This document shows, one piece after another, positions 27,309-40,204 of a stretch of 64,000 nt of DNA (position 1 is its first letter; the number at the start of each line of letters is the position of its first letter). Under the pieces are notes generated by a model, which did not search any database, was not told the origin of the DNA, and saw only the letters and a list, made by a program, of their open reading frames with translations. This DNA comes from Trochalopteron elliotii (Eukaryota; Chordata; Aves; Passeriformes; Leiothrichidae): the NCBI GenBank assembly GCA_024734555.1, contig JANPWX010000215.1, positions 4,922,817 through 4,986,816 on the forward strand, read 5' to 3'. A program made the translations under genes and the position numbers.

Positions 27309-30300
27309 GCAAGTGGCAATGTTCTGTAGCTTACAGAACTACATAAAATGTTCTGAAGAAAAGAACAAGTTAAGAGAACATAGGTAAAAACAGAAAGCTT
27401 TTGAAATATGAAAGCAAGCAGAGTCTTTTTGTGCTTGTTTCTAGCTTTTGAAGAAAAACATTTACTCTTGTGGTTTAGGGAGATAATATACAATTTTATT
27501 TTGGAAATAATCAGCTATCTGAAGTAATGTAGGCTCTACAAAGCGTTGACAGCCATGGGTCATAATCAGTGTTGCCAATTCCCTGTGGAAGGATGCAGAC
27601 TACCAGTTGCTAACTGACTGTCTGATGTAGAAATAGTTTGGCAAAAGTATTTTAGCGTAAAGAAAGTGTGTGTTCTCCACTTCCATGATGTCTGAGCACC
27701 CTTAAAGCACTTGTGTTCTAAACAATAATGTGAAACATACTGCTGTTTGTTCCCATTGGATGGATGAGGAACTGAAACATAGGGTGTATGGGATCTCTGA
27801 TTACTGGAAATCTGTGATCAGTAATTGCAACTCAAGACTGCCCAATCCTAGTCCCCTAACAATTTTGGGTTTTTTTAAACATTCATTAACCATCCCTTGT
27901 GGGCAGTTTTAAGAGATATATGATGAATACATAGATGTAAAAATGTCACATTATCTTTTTGAATGTTAACACAGGAAAAGTAGAAACCTGTAAGAAAAAA
28001 AAAAATAGTCAAAAAAGGTCCACTAGAGTTTTGTATGTATCTTGTAGCTATGTGAATGAAAAGCAAATTTTCTTCCTGGTGCTGCCAGACTAGGACTGCT
28101 GCAGGTCTCACTTTTTGCCAGTGAAAAATTACATTGCTTCAGGTAGAGGAAAAAATGTTACTTTGTCAAATATGGAAACTGGTCATCCATGAGAGTCAGA
28201 AATAGATTCATGCTCCAAATGACAGTGAGTGGGACAAGCTGTCTTCAGGCTGGTTTGCTGTGTTTTATATGGAATCAGGTAATGATACTGTACTTTCCAA
28301 TATGACAAGGGTTCAACCCTCTCACAGATTGGGTAAGATAGTATCATATCTTGCCTGCAAATTGAAAATTTGAAAATTATACTATTAATTTTAATGATGG
28401 ACAAAATTAATTCTCTTCAAGTCTGTGTGTTGAGCAGAATAGCACATAACAAGCCTTACTGTGTATGGTTTTTCTCTTCCAAAGACAATAAAAATAAATG
28501 TAAACCTTATGGAATGAAGTGGCCAAACGACATGGATTGTTTATCAGCCACTCTTGTGATGCCAGCAGTGTTGAGAGTGTCCCTTTGTCTGCCCAGTGCA
28601 TAAACAGCACACTGATTGCTGCCTCCTCTGAGACAGGAAAATTACAGGCTAGTAGGGGAGTTTTGCACACGAGTGTCTAAAGACATGGAGGAAACCAGTC
28701 CATTAACTAGTCTAAGTCCTAAGGTAACCTAAATGTCATCTGAATTTCTACGAAAAGTAAAGGCATCAGCTGAAGTTTTGTAGAAATTACCTAACCCAAT
28801 ATTCCTTTTTCTGCATCATCAGAAAATAGTGTGTTCTGTATAGAGACTAATTAAAGAATACTGTTCTCCTTTTCAAAGGAGACCCTAATTGTTTCTTTAT
28901 CTAATGCAATTTAGATCTATACCAACATGGCTACAAATTGTTAAATCTTGAGGCTCTTAAAAAACCTATTTCAAGTTCTAAGATTTGTTTTCCCCTTCAT
29001 AGTGTCCAAAATACTTTTGAGTGCTGTTGGCTTTGTGCATATCTTTAAGTGATGGTTGCTAGTTTGAGTAGTCAATTATGTTGATTGTACATATTTATAT
29101 ATATATTAGTATGGCCATATAGGTTTTCTGTGAGTCATCAATGTCTTCAATATGCAAATCTTCTTGAATATCTGTCATATCAGTTAGTAAAGAGTTCTGC
29201 ATCAGTATAGGACCGTCAGGAGTCCTTTGAACTTCTGTCATGGTGCTTGTGGCTTGATGAGGCAGAGGCTCTCATAAGGATAAAAAGTTCTTTCTTTGCA
29301 TGCTTGTGCTTTTGGGGTCTTGTTTTTTTTGTCTGTGATTTTTGAGCTGTATTGGAAAACTGATCTGATCTGATTTCCTTTCAAATGTATAAATACATGC
29401 AAAATCTTACCATCAGAACAAGGACAGCAAAGTAGCAGGAGGACATAAGGAACTCCTTAACGTGCTGTTGCCAGTGAAGCCTGTGTCCCATCCAAGGAAA
29501 CATCATTCTACTGATCAGCAGCGCAGCAGTGCCAAGACTGCAGGAATAGCTGTTTTGATTTAAGTGTTCCAAAAATACGTTGTTTAGCACACATGGTCTT
29601 CTTTACAGAATGGTCACACTTAGGATGCTGGAGAAATGGCTGTCCTCAGGTTCATGCAGGAGAAACACATTCTTTTCCAATGCAACTTGAGAAGTAATTA
29701 CTGAAGGAGTTACCATCATCATTCGATCCAGCCCTCCACAGCTGCAGGTCACTCTGAAGGAGGAACATAGCCACTAATGGTCTACCACCTCTGTCTTTTC
29801 CTTCTTCTCACACTGCAGTCATATGCACAAACCCTTTGTGGCATCCTGTGACAAGCTTGTGGTCTTTGGATCAGAAGGCAAAGTATCACAAAACAGCTGA
29901 GTTCCAGAAAAAGCGTGTGAGAAATAAAAGTACATCCCAAACTTGTTTGTTGTTGGTGCCTGCCATGCTAAATAAGTTGGCAAAAAAATGAAATGGGAGC
30001 CATAGGACTGTAAAAGACTGACTGATGAAATATTTCTGTTGGCAACCATCCTGGCGTATTTCCAGCCTGACATGCTTTTTGCTAGGTATGCCTTGGAGAT
30101 TTCTCCTTGCAAATATAGTTAGTTGCTCAACTTCTCAACTTATTCATTCTCTGTTGGATCCCAGAATAGCATACTCTCTTTCTGAATTGCTGCAGGCTTT
30201 CTGCTGCATCTGAAAGGACACTGAATGAACAAAAGTACATACAATGATTTAGGGCCCAAGTCAATAAAATACTCGATCATCACATGTTTTAAAAGAGACA

Positions 30301-33300
30301 CTTGCTTATGTACCTTTTAGATTTTTTGGTGTTGTTGTTTATGTCAGTGTACTTGCGCTTTAGTATTTCAACTCTGGTGTGTGACACCAGTAGCTGAAAG
30401 TGCTTTAAATCTGTTTAAATTTTTATACACACACACATACGAGATTTATACATATAATGTCTTTATGAGAAATGCGCTTTGCACGCCTGTAAATAGTGAT
30501 GGAAAGAAAACCATGTGATTAAGTAGTATTTTATTTGAAGTTTCTAAATAAAACCAGCTCTGCTGTGTTACTTCAAGTAAATTATTCCTTAAATGCAAGG
30601 TTGTCACATTTGTGTATAGTCCAAAAATGGACATGAGCATTTCTTTAGAATGATTAACAAATCGATATTATAAAACACGAGGATGTTATTTTTAGAAGCA
30701 TTCTTACTGGCAATTAAAATAAAAAATAAAGTTTGACCAAACTTAAGCCTGTTTCATCACACTGATAATTAACTTATGTAGGGCTTTTTCAGCCCTATTA
30801 TTACAGCACATCTATTTTTAGTTAAGGTGGTGCCCAATCTTGCTGCACCCCTTTTTCAGATAACACAAAATCAGTCTTATGACTTTAGTCATCATCCTTT
30901 GTCTTCTGAGATGTGGAAAGCTGCTAAGTCATGGCAAGTAAACCATTTGCTAACTGTATGTTCACTTTTTAGTTGCCCAAGTTTTCTGTCTCCATCTTTT
31001 TAGCTTTGCATTTTTTCTGGAATTCTGCCGGAGGTAAAGAGAGAAGATGGAGAATACTATTAAAGATAATCTGGGTTGAGATTTCTTTATTCATTCCTGT
31101 GGACACAGGAATGTGTCTATGGGTGATACGTGCCACCTTGACCTGTCTAGCTTTTGTACTTGGACACTTTTAGCCAAGACTGCCAAGACTTATCTTGTGT
31201 ATAGCATTATTTTGTGGGCTGCTGAAAATGCACTCATTTTTTTTTCATAGACTAATCGTAACACTTTGTTTGGATTACATTCAGATTTAAAAAAAAATCC
31301 AAATCTCTGTACTTAGTACTGAAATGTACTTAGCAGTGTATTTCACTGACAAGCACTTTAACAAGAGGAGAAGGGACTGGAAATGAAGTGCATGCACAGA
31401 CCAGTCCATCTCTGACTGACAACTTGTGTGAGACCTGGCTTGTGATGGTGCAGATCCTCTGATTTGTTGACTGAAAGGTGTTGTTTTCCTGCCATTATCA
31501 CCTGCCCTGCCACCCTGTTCTCTCCACTACCAATCAGCAAGGTATGAAGTGCATAGATGACTGCTATGATATTTTTAGAACAGGCCTTGAGCCCAAGTTT
31601 GATGCAACATTTTGAATGGTCAGAAGCTTAAGGTCATCGAAAATAGTTTGTCTTCTCTGCTCATGGCATTGGGATTCCAGCACTAGCAAGGTCCTTTTCA
31701 CTTATTACTTCATTTTTGGACTGCCCTTTCCAGCATCAATTAGGGTTGAAGTTACTACAAGAGCTTTCCCCTCCCAGATTCTTTGCAAGACATGAATATA
31801 TCTGATTGAAGTTGATTAGAATGGGGGGGAGTATTGTCTGAACATGGATTCAATGCATTATCTTCCTTCTTCCCCATGTTTTTAATGCAAATTATCAGTT
31901 CTGACCTGTGCAATTTTTTAGCCATTGCACAGTGGTTTGAGGCTCAGAGGAATCCGGCAAGTTTTTTGTGAACAATTCTCATTCTAGGAAATTAGGGCTT
32001 GGGACCAGCCTTGTCTGTTTGTCCTAGAGAGCTCAAGCACTCGCATCTTCCTCCTTTAATCCAGAGATGGGGCAGATGAGGGACACGTGGAAGCAGCAGC
32101 TGCAGCTGCCCACCTCTGCTTGCTGAGGTGTGACTTCGCTGGGCATTTGCTTTGGCTTTCCTCTCCATTTGTTCCATCCCTTCTGTAGGATCAAGTGCCT
32201 AGCAAACTGAACATTGCAAGATTTGGCCAAATCAGCTCGAAGGATGGATAAAAAGTCTTCTTAGGGCTGGTTTGGCCTTAGGAATACCAGTAGGATGCCT
32301 GTATTTACAAAAGTCTCGTTTGTGACATATTTTGGCAGTGCTATAGTACATTGTAAAGGTATTTTCAGTTGCAGTAAGTGCCTCCATTAAGATTTTCAAG
32401 GTGGTTTGCTTAGCTAAAGGGAGAGGTTATATTTACTTGAAATGTGTTGTAATTTTCATTTCAGAGTTATGAAACCTTACTTTCAATTGTGTTTTGATTT
32501 TTCCCCTCTTTTGCAATCTATAAATTTGTTGGTTTCACAAGGAAAATTAAGATCATACTGCTCCTGAGAAGAAGTTCTGGTTCTACTGAAATCAGGCAAA
32601 ATATTTAGTTTACCCAACAAAGTCACAGTTTCATCCTTTTAGCATTGCCCCAAATTCACCAGCAGGGTAAAATCAGCTCCCAAGCTGGTGAATATTGATT
32701 ACATTTTGGTTGCAGATCTGTTCCTTGTCAAAGTTAAAGAGGACGAAGAAAATTAGATGAAAACTGGATCTGGGTTCACTGAAACATTTTTGAAAAAAAA
32801 TCCAGGAGAGGACTGCTGCCATCCTGGCCCAGCTAACCATGAGGATTTTGTGTGGTTTCATAACAGCATTATTGACCAGTATGAGATATGACCTTTTCAG
32901 AAGGCAGCAGTGGTCAATTTGTTACTGCTCTCAGGGGCATGTTTGTGCATCCAATGCTGTTTCTCCATGTGCTTGAATGCTCCCCTGTGAGGGGTGGAGA
33001 TGCTGGGAGAGGAAGGAGATCCAAGCAGGCAGCACACTGGGAGAGACTGGTGTGTGCCCACAGCTGAGCACATGGTCTGACTACTTAGGGCCATTCCTTG
33101 GCCCACACATTAAAGGAGGCCCCTTTTAATGCTGCATGTAAAATGTTTTTTCTTGGCCAAGCTTCCAGTGGCTTGTAGTGACAGTCCTCTGGCTTAATTT
33201 TATTTTTTTTTTTATCTTTAAGAAAACATCTTACTTGTTTCAAAATTTAAAAGAGCAATTGTTTCAAACTACATTGGTATCTATCTAGTATAAATCTGCT

Positions 33301-33744
33301 ATAAATCTACTATAGCTTTATAATCAGCTTGTAATATATTACATAAATCCACCTCATCACTTCATGAATCCAAGCCTGTATTTAGAAAGACCCTATTTTT
33401 GAAATCTAATTATTTGATGTAAAAGGGCAGCTTTGAATAGCAAAATGAAGCAAACATTTTGTGGGTTCTTTTTTCCCCCCCAAAGGATTTTTTCCCAAGT
33501 TATTTACAGTGCACTCCATTGTTCTACTCTTGTAAAAACTTTTCCAGTATCATAGGAAAATAAACATAGTTTGGGTTTAAAAAAAGGAAAAGACAAAACA
33601 AAAATTAAGCCTCTGCTTTTCAGGAGAGGATGACTTCAAATAATAGAATTATTTCTGATATAGGAATAATTAGTTTAGTTTAGTATATATTACTATGGAT
33701 TTTAATTCCATCAATTAAGCAATACTTAGTTCTTATTAGTGTTG

Positions 33745-33856
33745 AAGGTACCTGAAGTGGGAAATGGCTGGTGGACTTGAAGGTACTTGCATTAATGATT
33801 GGACTCAATGATCTTAGAGGTCTTTTTCAATCTAAACAATTCTATGATTCTATCCC
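33745..33856 (+). mobile_element. CR1 LINE 3'-end fragment
   Basis: The fragment shows the CR1 3' end: 'gtggacttgaaggtac', then 'ttggactcaatgatcttag', 'aggtctttttcaatc', and the terminal ATTCTATGATTCTAT octamer repeat. It is a short 5'-truncated copy in plus orientation. The terminal repeat makes the call secure. Confidence 0.88.
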
Positions 33857-36039
33857 CATGATCTGATCTTTATAGAGTCATGAGATAAGACCTGTCTTGG
33901 AGGCCTACAACCAAACCTGCCTTAAGCTTGACATACAGAACTGTTAACGTTTTCTTTTCAGAGACATGGTCAATATTGATGTAAAGCTCACTTGGAAGTT
34001 GCTGCAGTGTTTGAAGCATGCTTAAAATGCATGTCCACCTCCGGCTTGAATTTTTGTAATCAATGGATTTTTCTTAAGGCCTTATTTCTTAAAAGAAAGA
34101 CCATTATACTACCCCACTGGACATCTTGCCCTGTGTATTGTAGACAATGCCAAGCCACCCCTGGGCTTCATCAATAAACTTAGTATCACAGGTCTTTAAG
34201 TTTCCAGTTTTCAAAGGTTTTCTAAACCAATTTTATGTATGTGGCATGTCTAGCCATCCTCAGTTTTGCAGCATTCTTTTTCAAGTATTTATACTGAGAG
34301 AAGTTACAGTATCCCAAGATATTCTATGATATGTATATCATCATGCTGTTATTCAGTACAAACTTGTTATATTTCCAAAGATTTTATTAGCCTTTTTTGT
34401 CCTGGTGCAATCCTAGGAGTTTGTATTTAGTTGTCTGGCTTCTGCTATGATTCCAAATCCTTTGCCTGGCCTTTGGTTTCCACAGTTCAATTCTCCAGGC
34501 AGCATGCATGGCCTACATTTCTTGTCTTAAATCCAAAAAGAATCACTCAAGCCCGGGCATATATTACTAGCTAGAAATGGTGTTCCTATTGGTTTTCCAG
34601 CCACAGGGATTTAGTAGTCTATTATCCAGGAACAGTGACCAGGTGATCTGACCTGCCAGACTACCCATGATTAGGAGATGCAGTGCAAAACCCTGCATGG
34701 AGGTTCAGATTATCTGCTCATTAGGTGTGCAACAAGCTTGAAATGCCTGGAGGATGCTGAACATATTGGCAGCTGTCCCAGGTGATGTGCTCCAGGGTCT
34801 CTTTATGCATGTGCACCCAGGTGTGCCTGGTGGAGGCAGGTGCAGCAGACACAGTGCTAATGTCTCCTCTAAGGAAGGTGGGCATAGCTGTGAAGGGCCA
34901 GGAGATCTCAAATTGCTCATATCTCCCCTAAACTCATTAATGGCATAGAAGGGACAAAGTGCTTTCCGGTCTAAGGCATTTATTTGTCAGGATCTGATGC
35001 TGCTTTGGCTTGTGTTGTTTATGTGCAATTTACCTCAGCCTTGCCACAAAAGATGGAGATTTTAGTTCTAACCTGAAAAACAACTTTGTTAACAGAATAA
35101 ATGAATTTTGTATGTTTTCCCTAATCTAAATATTTATTTATTTACTTCTTAGCTCTATATTAGTGTTAGGGTCTTTTTATTACTTGAGCTTTGTGATTCA
35201 GGAAAGTACCTTTGAATTTATGAAGCCCTTAAGCATATGCTTAACTTAAGCCTTGTGCTTATAATCAACTATGTGCTGTTGAGGTGTTGTCATGAATCTA
35301 AGACTTAATTTCTAATATATTTATCTATGTGAACAAAAAATTGTATTTTAAGAAGAGGAAGAAGTGATGTCATCAACTAGTTACAAAACCCCTGAGCTAA
35401 TTTGCATGAGAAAGATGCAAGGCTCTTTGTATTCTTATACAAGAGATGATAAGAGAGCCATACATTTATCTAGCATAGCACTTCTTATCCTCAAAACTTT
35501 TGTAAAGTTTTATTCTCCCATTGTTTGTCACAAAATCCCCTAAAGCTACAGATATGCCTTTCTTTGTCCCAGAAAATTCCTTTGAAGCTTGAATTGAGCT
35601 AAAACACTAGAATTGCAGTTTTCTCCTCACTTAAAAAACGTCCATCACATGGTTTCCCAGCACCACAAAGAAAAGTACCATGTATTGCTGCACAGGCAAT
35701 GCCAAGGATTGCTACACAGGGAATTGGTTGGAAACATTCCTGTACACTGTATTTCTAACCAGAACACATGGAGTAAGTGATCCATTTTAACTCCTCCAGG
35801 GACTTGGAATATGGTCCCTTAGTTCCAAGAGGGAGCAGGACCAGTATCTCTCCTGATTTCTTTCTGCTCCCAAACCATCTGCTTCTCTGTGGTAATAGTC
35901 TTTTGCTGTTCGTTAACATGGTTAATCCTCTAGCATAAGCTGTAGTAATTTATGCTGGATTTTTGCGTTTCACGTGGTACTAATGGTATCTAATGAACTG
36001 TGGCTTCAGAAACATCTGTTCTATACAATAGTTAATTTT

Positions 36040-36079
36040 TTTCTTTCCTTTTTTTTCTTCTTTTTTTTTTTTTTTTTTT
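36040..36079 (+). repeat. Poly-T / pyrimidine tract
   Basis: A pyrimidine tract ends in 19 T (36,061-36,079). It is followed by AAATCCCAG, which gives an accidental acceptor-like pattern. Confidence 0.9.
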
Positions 36080-36459
36080 AAATCCCAGTGATTGGATACA
36101 CAGAAATAGTTAGGAAATCTTTAGGCTGCAAAGATTAGAACTCAAACCTTCAGTACTGAAATAGACCAAATCTAATACTACTCATGCAACCTTAATTTAG
36201 CTCCCACTTGTTTATGAATTGTTTGACATTGATGCATGTTATTATGCACTGCCTTTTCACTTGCCAAATGAAAAATGGACTGAAAGAAGGTTGAATGGGA
36301 CACGTGTAAGACTGCAGTGTCCTCATTTAAGCATATGACTAAAAGCTAGAGAACATCTCCTTTTTTAATGTGTTCAATATTTATGTGATACAATTGAGCA
36401 ATGGATAAAAAAATCCTATGCAAGCATTCATTTACAAATAAGAAAACTGCAAAAGTTGA

Positions 36460-36575
36460 AACTAAATTATTAATATTAATTACAGATTAATATATGTATA
36501 TTAAGAATATAATAGCATTGTATCAATAATATATATTATTATATTATTTATATTATTAATATATTATTATTATAA
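36460..36575. repeat. Nearly pure A/T block with TATTAT units
   Basis: About 115 bases are almost free of G and C, with repeated ATTAT, TATTA and ATATAT units. The stretch would melt easily and could act as a matrix-attachment-type region. No exact tandem period was found. Confidence 0.8.
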
Positions 36576-37218
36576 TCCAGAATAGCATGAGTGAAAAATG
36601 GGATATGCTAAAAAATCAGTAATATGCTATTTTTACTTTGAAAGTAAAATAAAAATTAAAAAAAAAAGAAAAAAAGACAAAGTATTACTTAATTATAATG
36701 TTGCAGAGCTAATAATGCAGTAGAAATCCTAGCTCTTTCTAATTTTAGGGCTTCATTTCTTAGTCTTAATGTTGCAGTAATGTGGTTTCCAGATTTAATT
36801 TCCTTATATTTATTTGTTTTTAACAACTCAGAGGGAAAATAAGAGAAACACATTGTGAAAATGCTATAATGAGATCACAGTGCTACTAACATGCCTTAAA
36901 TTTTTTATAAAGTGGCTGATTGCATTTAGAGTCACCTCACCACCACTAAATCATTTCAGCAGTTTACTCTTAGCACCAGTGTCATTAAACTTCGCCAAGT
37001 TTAGGAAATGCATTTTAAAAACTAGAAAAAAATCCCCTCATGTTCCTGTATGAAAATGGCACCTTATAACATCCATAGCTTTAAAAATAAAAACCAGATT
37101 TTCTTCAGGCATGAACCTTTTATCCTTCCCCTGTGGGACTCTTAAGGAGCTCTTTAAATTCATGCGATCATGCAGTTAAAGTCTGGGCTGACTCAGCAAA
37201 GTGTTTAACTGTGTGCTT

Positions 37219-37244
37219 AAATTCTATTGCAATCAATAGAATTT
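37219..37244. repeat. Perfect 11-bp inverted repeat, 4-base loop
   Basis: AAATTCTATTG (37,219-37,229) and CAATAGAATTT (37,234-37,244) are exact complements around CAAT. It lies in AT-rich non-coding DNA 2 kb upstream of the HDAC9 CpG island. Confidence 0.9.
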
Positions 37245-39753
37245 GAGCATGTGCATAAATACTATGTTGAAAAGAAATGGATTTACACATGTGTTTTAAA
37301 CCTAAGCATGTACCAAAGTAGGCTTATAATATGTCAAAGCAAGTTGGAAGAATTCAGGTTGTAAAAACCTTACCTTTGGGGTCACTGACTTCATAAGTTA
37401 AATATTTTTATATCATTTTTATGTATCATCTAAAATGTAAAGCATAATGCTGTAGTTATTATGGTCTATGAATTAGTGAACATAAGACAGTTTGTGTGTC
37501 TGTCAGTTTAAAATACGTACATCAGAATTAAGAACACTTGCAGCTAAATATCTAAATGTACATTTTCTGCTCTTGAATATTGCTTGCTTTTAGTTAGTTA
37601 CTGAAGTATTTGAAGTCACTTAGAACTGTGAATGCTATCTTTAAAAATGCAGCTGCACATATAAGAAGTTATAAACACATATGGGTACCTAATACCAGGA
37701 TCCCACACTCCATAGTTTTCCATGTTCTGACCTGTTTTTTACTTATTCCTCCTGTGTTTCCCTGTAATATGAAACTTGATTATTTTGAGGCGCTGAATCA
37801 CCAAACAGCGTCATGTTCTCTTTGGCTGAAGGGCATAAGCAATTCCACTTTTTCTATTTACTTCTGTTTATAAAAAGCTTTTTCTGCCTTAGAGGAAATT
37901 TCTGTTTCTACCGCTGATACCTCTTGCACTGTGTTAAACAGCCCTGTACTGTGGAAAGGCCACATATTTCCCATAAAACAGTTGGGTATTTTTATTTTCC
38001 AGAGAAAATGTTTATGATAACAAATTATCAGCAGTCAATGATGCGATGGTATGAGTTATGCTCATCTGAAATCCTGCACTGTAACACCCTACTTTGTCAC
38101 TGTGCTGCCCCTGCTCCTGCCCCTTTACAGAGCTGGGTGCATGTCATCTGCAGAGCTTCACTGCTTCCCTAGGAGCAGCGCTCCTGTGGAAAACAGGGGT
38201 AAGCAAAGAGAGATGCCAAGGAGAGCGGGGTGGCAAGAAGTGATAGGGGCTAACTTGAGGATTCTGCAGGGAAAACCTCGCTGCTGCCAGCTGCTCCAGT
38301 CTCTCTCTGTCCAGGGGGCAAGTCCTAACTCTCAGCAGGACCAGGTGATTCAGCACATGGAGGAAGCAAAGGTATGGGATGACAGGATGACTTGAGCCAC
38401 AGACTTCGTAGGTCCCATCAAGTAGCCAAACATCACAAACGTACGTCACAGTACTTTGTTATTGGGAAACTTTTCTTCAGTAACACAATTGTGAGAAGTA
38501 TATTAAAAAACATACTGCCCATGGCTATGATCTGTCATGTAAGTTAAAGAGCATACAGAAGATTCTTCACCAAAAGGCAGAAGAGAGCCCCAAATACTGA
38601 GCAAATTCTTGTGTCTTCAGGAGCAAAATATTATGTCAATAGTTGAGAATTATGTAGATTTCTAGAAAGCTCCAGTTCAGCTTCTGTGTTGGCTTCTTGA
38701 TTATGGTGAGAAATCACATCTCACTGTTGCTCCCATTGAGCAGGAACATGGGAGCAGACTTAAAATTTTGGTAGGAGAGTAGTCAAGCTGTTGTATAATA
38801 TAGATAGAAACAGGCTTTACTGACCTGTATAAAAAGTGCTTTAAGGCAGGGTAGGACTGAGAAGTAAAGTACTGTCTGTAACACTGAAATAAAAGTTATC
38901 TGTGTGTAGGTATATTAATCATCAGATGAGATTCAACTTTTGAAATACCAGTATGAGGAATGAACTTCACATGTGTGAAACTTGCCAAACCTCAGAGGAG
39001 CATGGTGCTGTTGTCTGATACACTGTCAAAAGCTGCTCTTCTGAAACCTCATCATCTTGAAGAAGTGAAAAAGACGCTGTGTAAATTGCCTAATGCTTCT
39101 AAAAATGTGTGAACTACTCAGCCCCTCTCCAAATTTTAGCAACTCAACCAAATAGTGCACAGTCGGTAAGCGTGTCTAACACGCTGTGCCACAACTGGTG
39201 ACTTACTACAAGAATTATATGAAGCATGCTAAATACGGAAAGGCTGCTTATAAGCTACACGCACAAAGCCAGGTCCCGCACGGACATCTGCTCCCCCGGC
39301 CCATGAGCTGCAGGATCGCCTCTCCGGCGGCGGCTGCGGGTCCTGCAGGGAGCTGGCGGCCGCCTGGCTCCCCTGCCAAAGCCAACTGTGGCGTAGCCAG
39401 AGAAACGGGCAGCAAAAATAGAACAGCAGGATGGCTGCGCGTGGGCGAGGCAGAAACCACATCGCCAGCAAAACCTCCCAGCGTTATTTTGGGACCGATA
39501 CAGACAGAGGCCGTGGCGTTTTGCTCTCTTTTCACAAAACGCTCGCCGGGGGAGGGTGAGGAGGGAGAGGGGCGCAAGTCCCGGGCGAGGACCGCCTCTG
39601 TCCCGCTCCTGCCTTACCTGCCTCCCCCCTGGCGTGTCCCCCCTGGCACGGGCTGGGCAGGGGGAAGGGGTTAATTGAGCTGCAGGCCGGGCGGCGCACG
39701 GAGGACGGGGCGGCGGTTTGAAAGACAGAGACTGGACAGCTGTGTTTGCTGTG

Positions 39754-39763
39754 GTATTTTTAA
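39754..39763 (+). promoter_or_regulatory. MEF2-like AT core
   Basis: GTATTTTTAA differs from the MEF2 consensus YTA(A/T)4TAR only at the first base. It lies inside the CpG island about 650 bp upstream of the HDAC9 ATG, 12 bp after an E-box CAGCTG (39,737-39,742). HDAC9 is a known MEF2 target in muscle, forming a negative feedback loop, so such a site is expected here. Binding is inferred. Confidence 0.45.
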
Positions 39764-39780
39764 ACGCATTAATGCAGGCT

Positions 39781-39785
39781 CCAAT
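39781..39785 (+). promoter_or_regulatory. CCAAT box
   Basis: CCAATCA lies between the two MEF2-like cores in the CpG island. It matches the NF-Y core pentamer. NF-Y sites usually lie 60-100 bp upstream of a start site, so this one could mark an initiation region around 39,850-39,900, or it may be incidental. Confidence 0.35.
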
Positions 39786-39799
39786 CACCCGGCCATGCT

Positions 39800-39813
39800 T
39801 GACCTATTTTTGG
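39800..39813 (-). promoter_or_regulatory. RORE / MEF2-CArG-like composite site
   Basis: TGACCTATTTT (39,800-39,810) is, on the minus strand, a perfect match to the ROR/REV-ERB element WAWNTRGGTCA. Overlapping it, CTATTTTTGG (39,804-39,813) lies between a MEF2 site and an SRF CArG box: CC followed by seven A/T and GG. It sits 40 bp after the first MEF2-like core. The motif match is seen directly; occupancy is inference. Confidence 0.45.
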
Positions 39814-39871
39814 CTCAGGCCGGCCATTGTTCTATTTCTGCCGCCGCTGGGCCACGAGGGTGTCAATTCAA

Positions 39872-39879
39872 ATGCAAAT
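39872..39879 (+). promoter_or_regulatory. Octamer (POU) motif
   Basis: A perfect ATGCAAAT octamer lies within an AT-rich island inside the GC-rich promoter. A SOX-type CATTGTT core lies 40 bp upstream (39,825-39,831). The spacing is too wide for a classical adjacent SOX-OCT element, so independent binding is the likelier reading. Confidence 0.4.
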
Positions 39880-40204
39880 GAGTTATCGCTGCTGCTCCCG
39901 CCAACTTCGCCCAGCCGCCTGGCCGAGGGACAGCCAGCCGGCAGCGGAGAGGGACGCGGGCACAGCAACGCGGGGCTAGGCTGGGGTCAACTCGGTTAAA
40001 CCCTCCGCGGCTCCCCTGGAAAGGTGGCTCATTCGGTTTGGTGGTTTGTTAGAGGCAGTTACCCCCCCACCCCCGCCCTGCCAGGAAGCCCAAAGCGCAG
40101 AGATATCTCTTCATTTCTTCTTCCACCTGCCGCTGGCTGCCCGAACGCAACTGCTCAAACTCGGCAGCGCTCAGCCCCCCGCACGCTCACGGCTCCCTTC
40201 CTGC

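Larger units (their letters stand above)
21391..33744. other. Non-coding stretch, simple repeats only
   Basis: It contains the T36/(GTTTT)n tract, a T8A11 junction at 24,390-24,408, T19 at 27,290, an AT run near 29,090-29,108, a short CA run near 30,428 and the 26,463 hairpin. Between 25.1 and 27.2 kb the plus strand is purine-rich and has no open frame of note. A 130-residue frame at 24,711-25,103 shows no domain and is judged chance. Confidence 0.55.
33857..39279. other. Non-coding stretch upstream of the HDAC9 CpG island
   Basis: It holds the AT-only block at 36.5 kb, the 37,219 hairpin, T19 at 36,061 and a possible cryptic exon at 38,131-38,198 (see findings). No gene is supported. Confidence 0.55.

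Noticed and set aside
36061..36088. Poly-T followed by CCCAG as an acceptor
   Set aside because: Explained by the homopolymer; no exon is visible after it.
39186..39788. Open frames of 162 (+) and 177 (-) residues in the CpG island
   Set aside because: GC-rich DNA lacks stop codons by chance. The frames overlap on both strands, are low-complexity in Pro, Ala, Arg and Gly, and show no domain.
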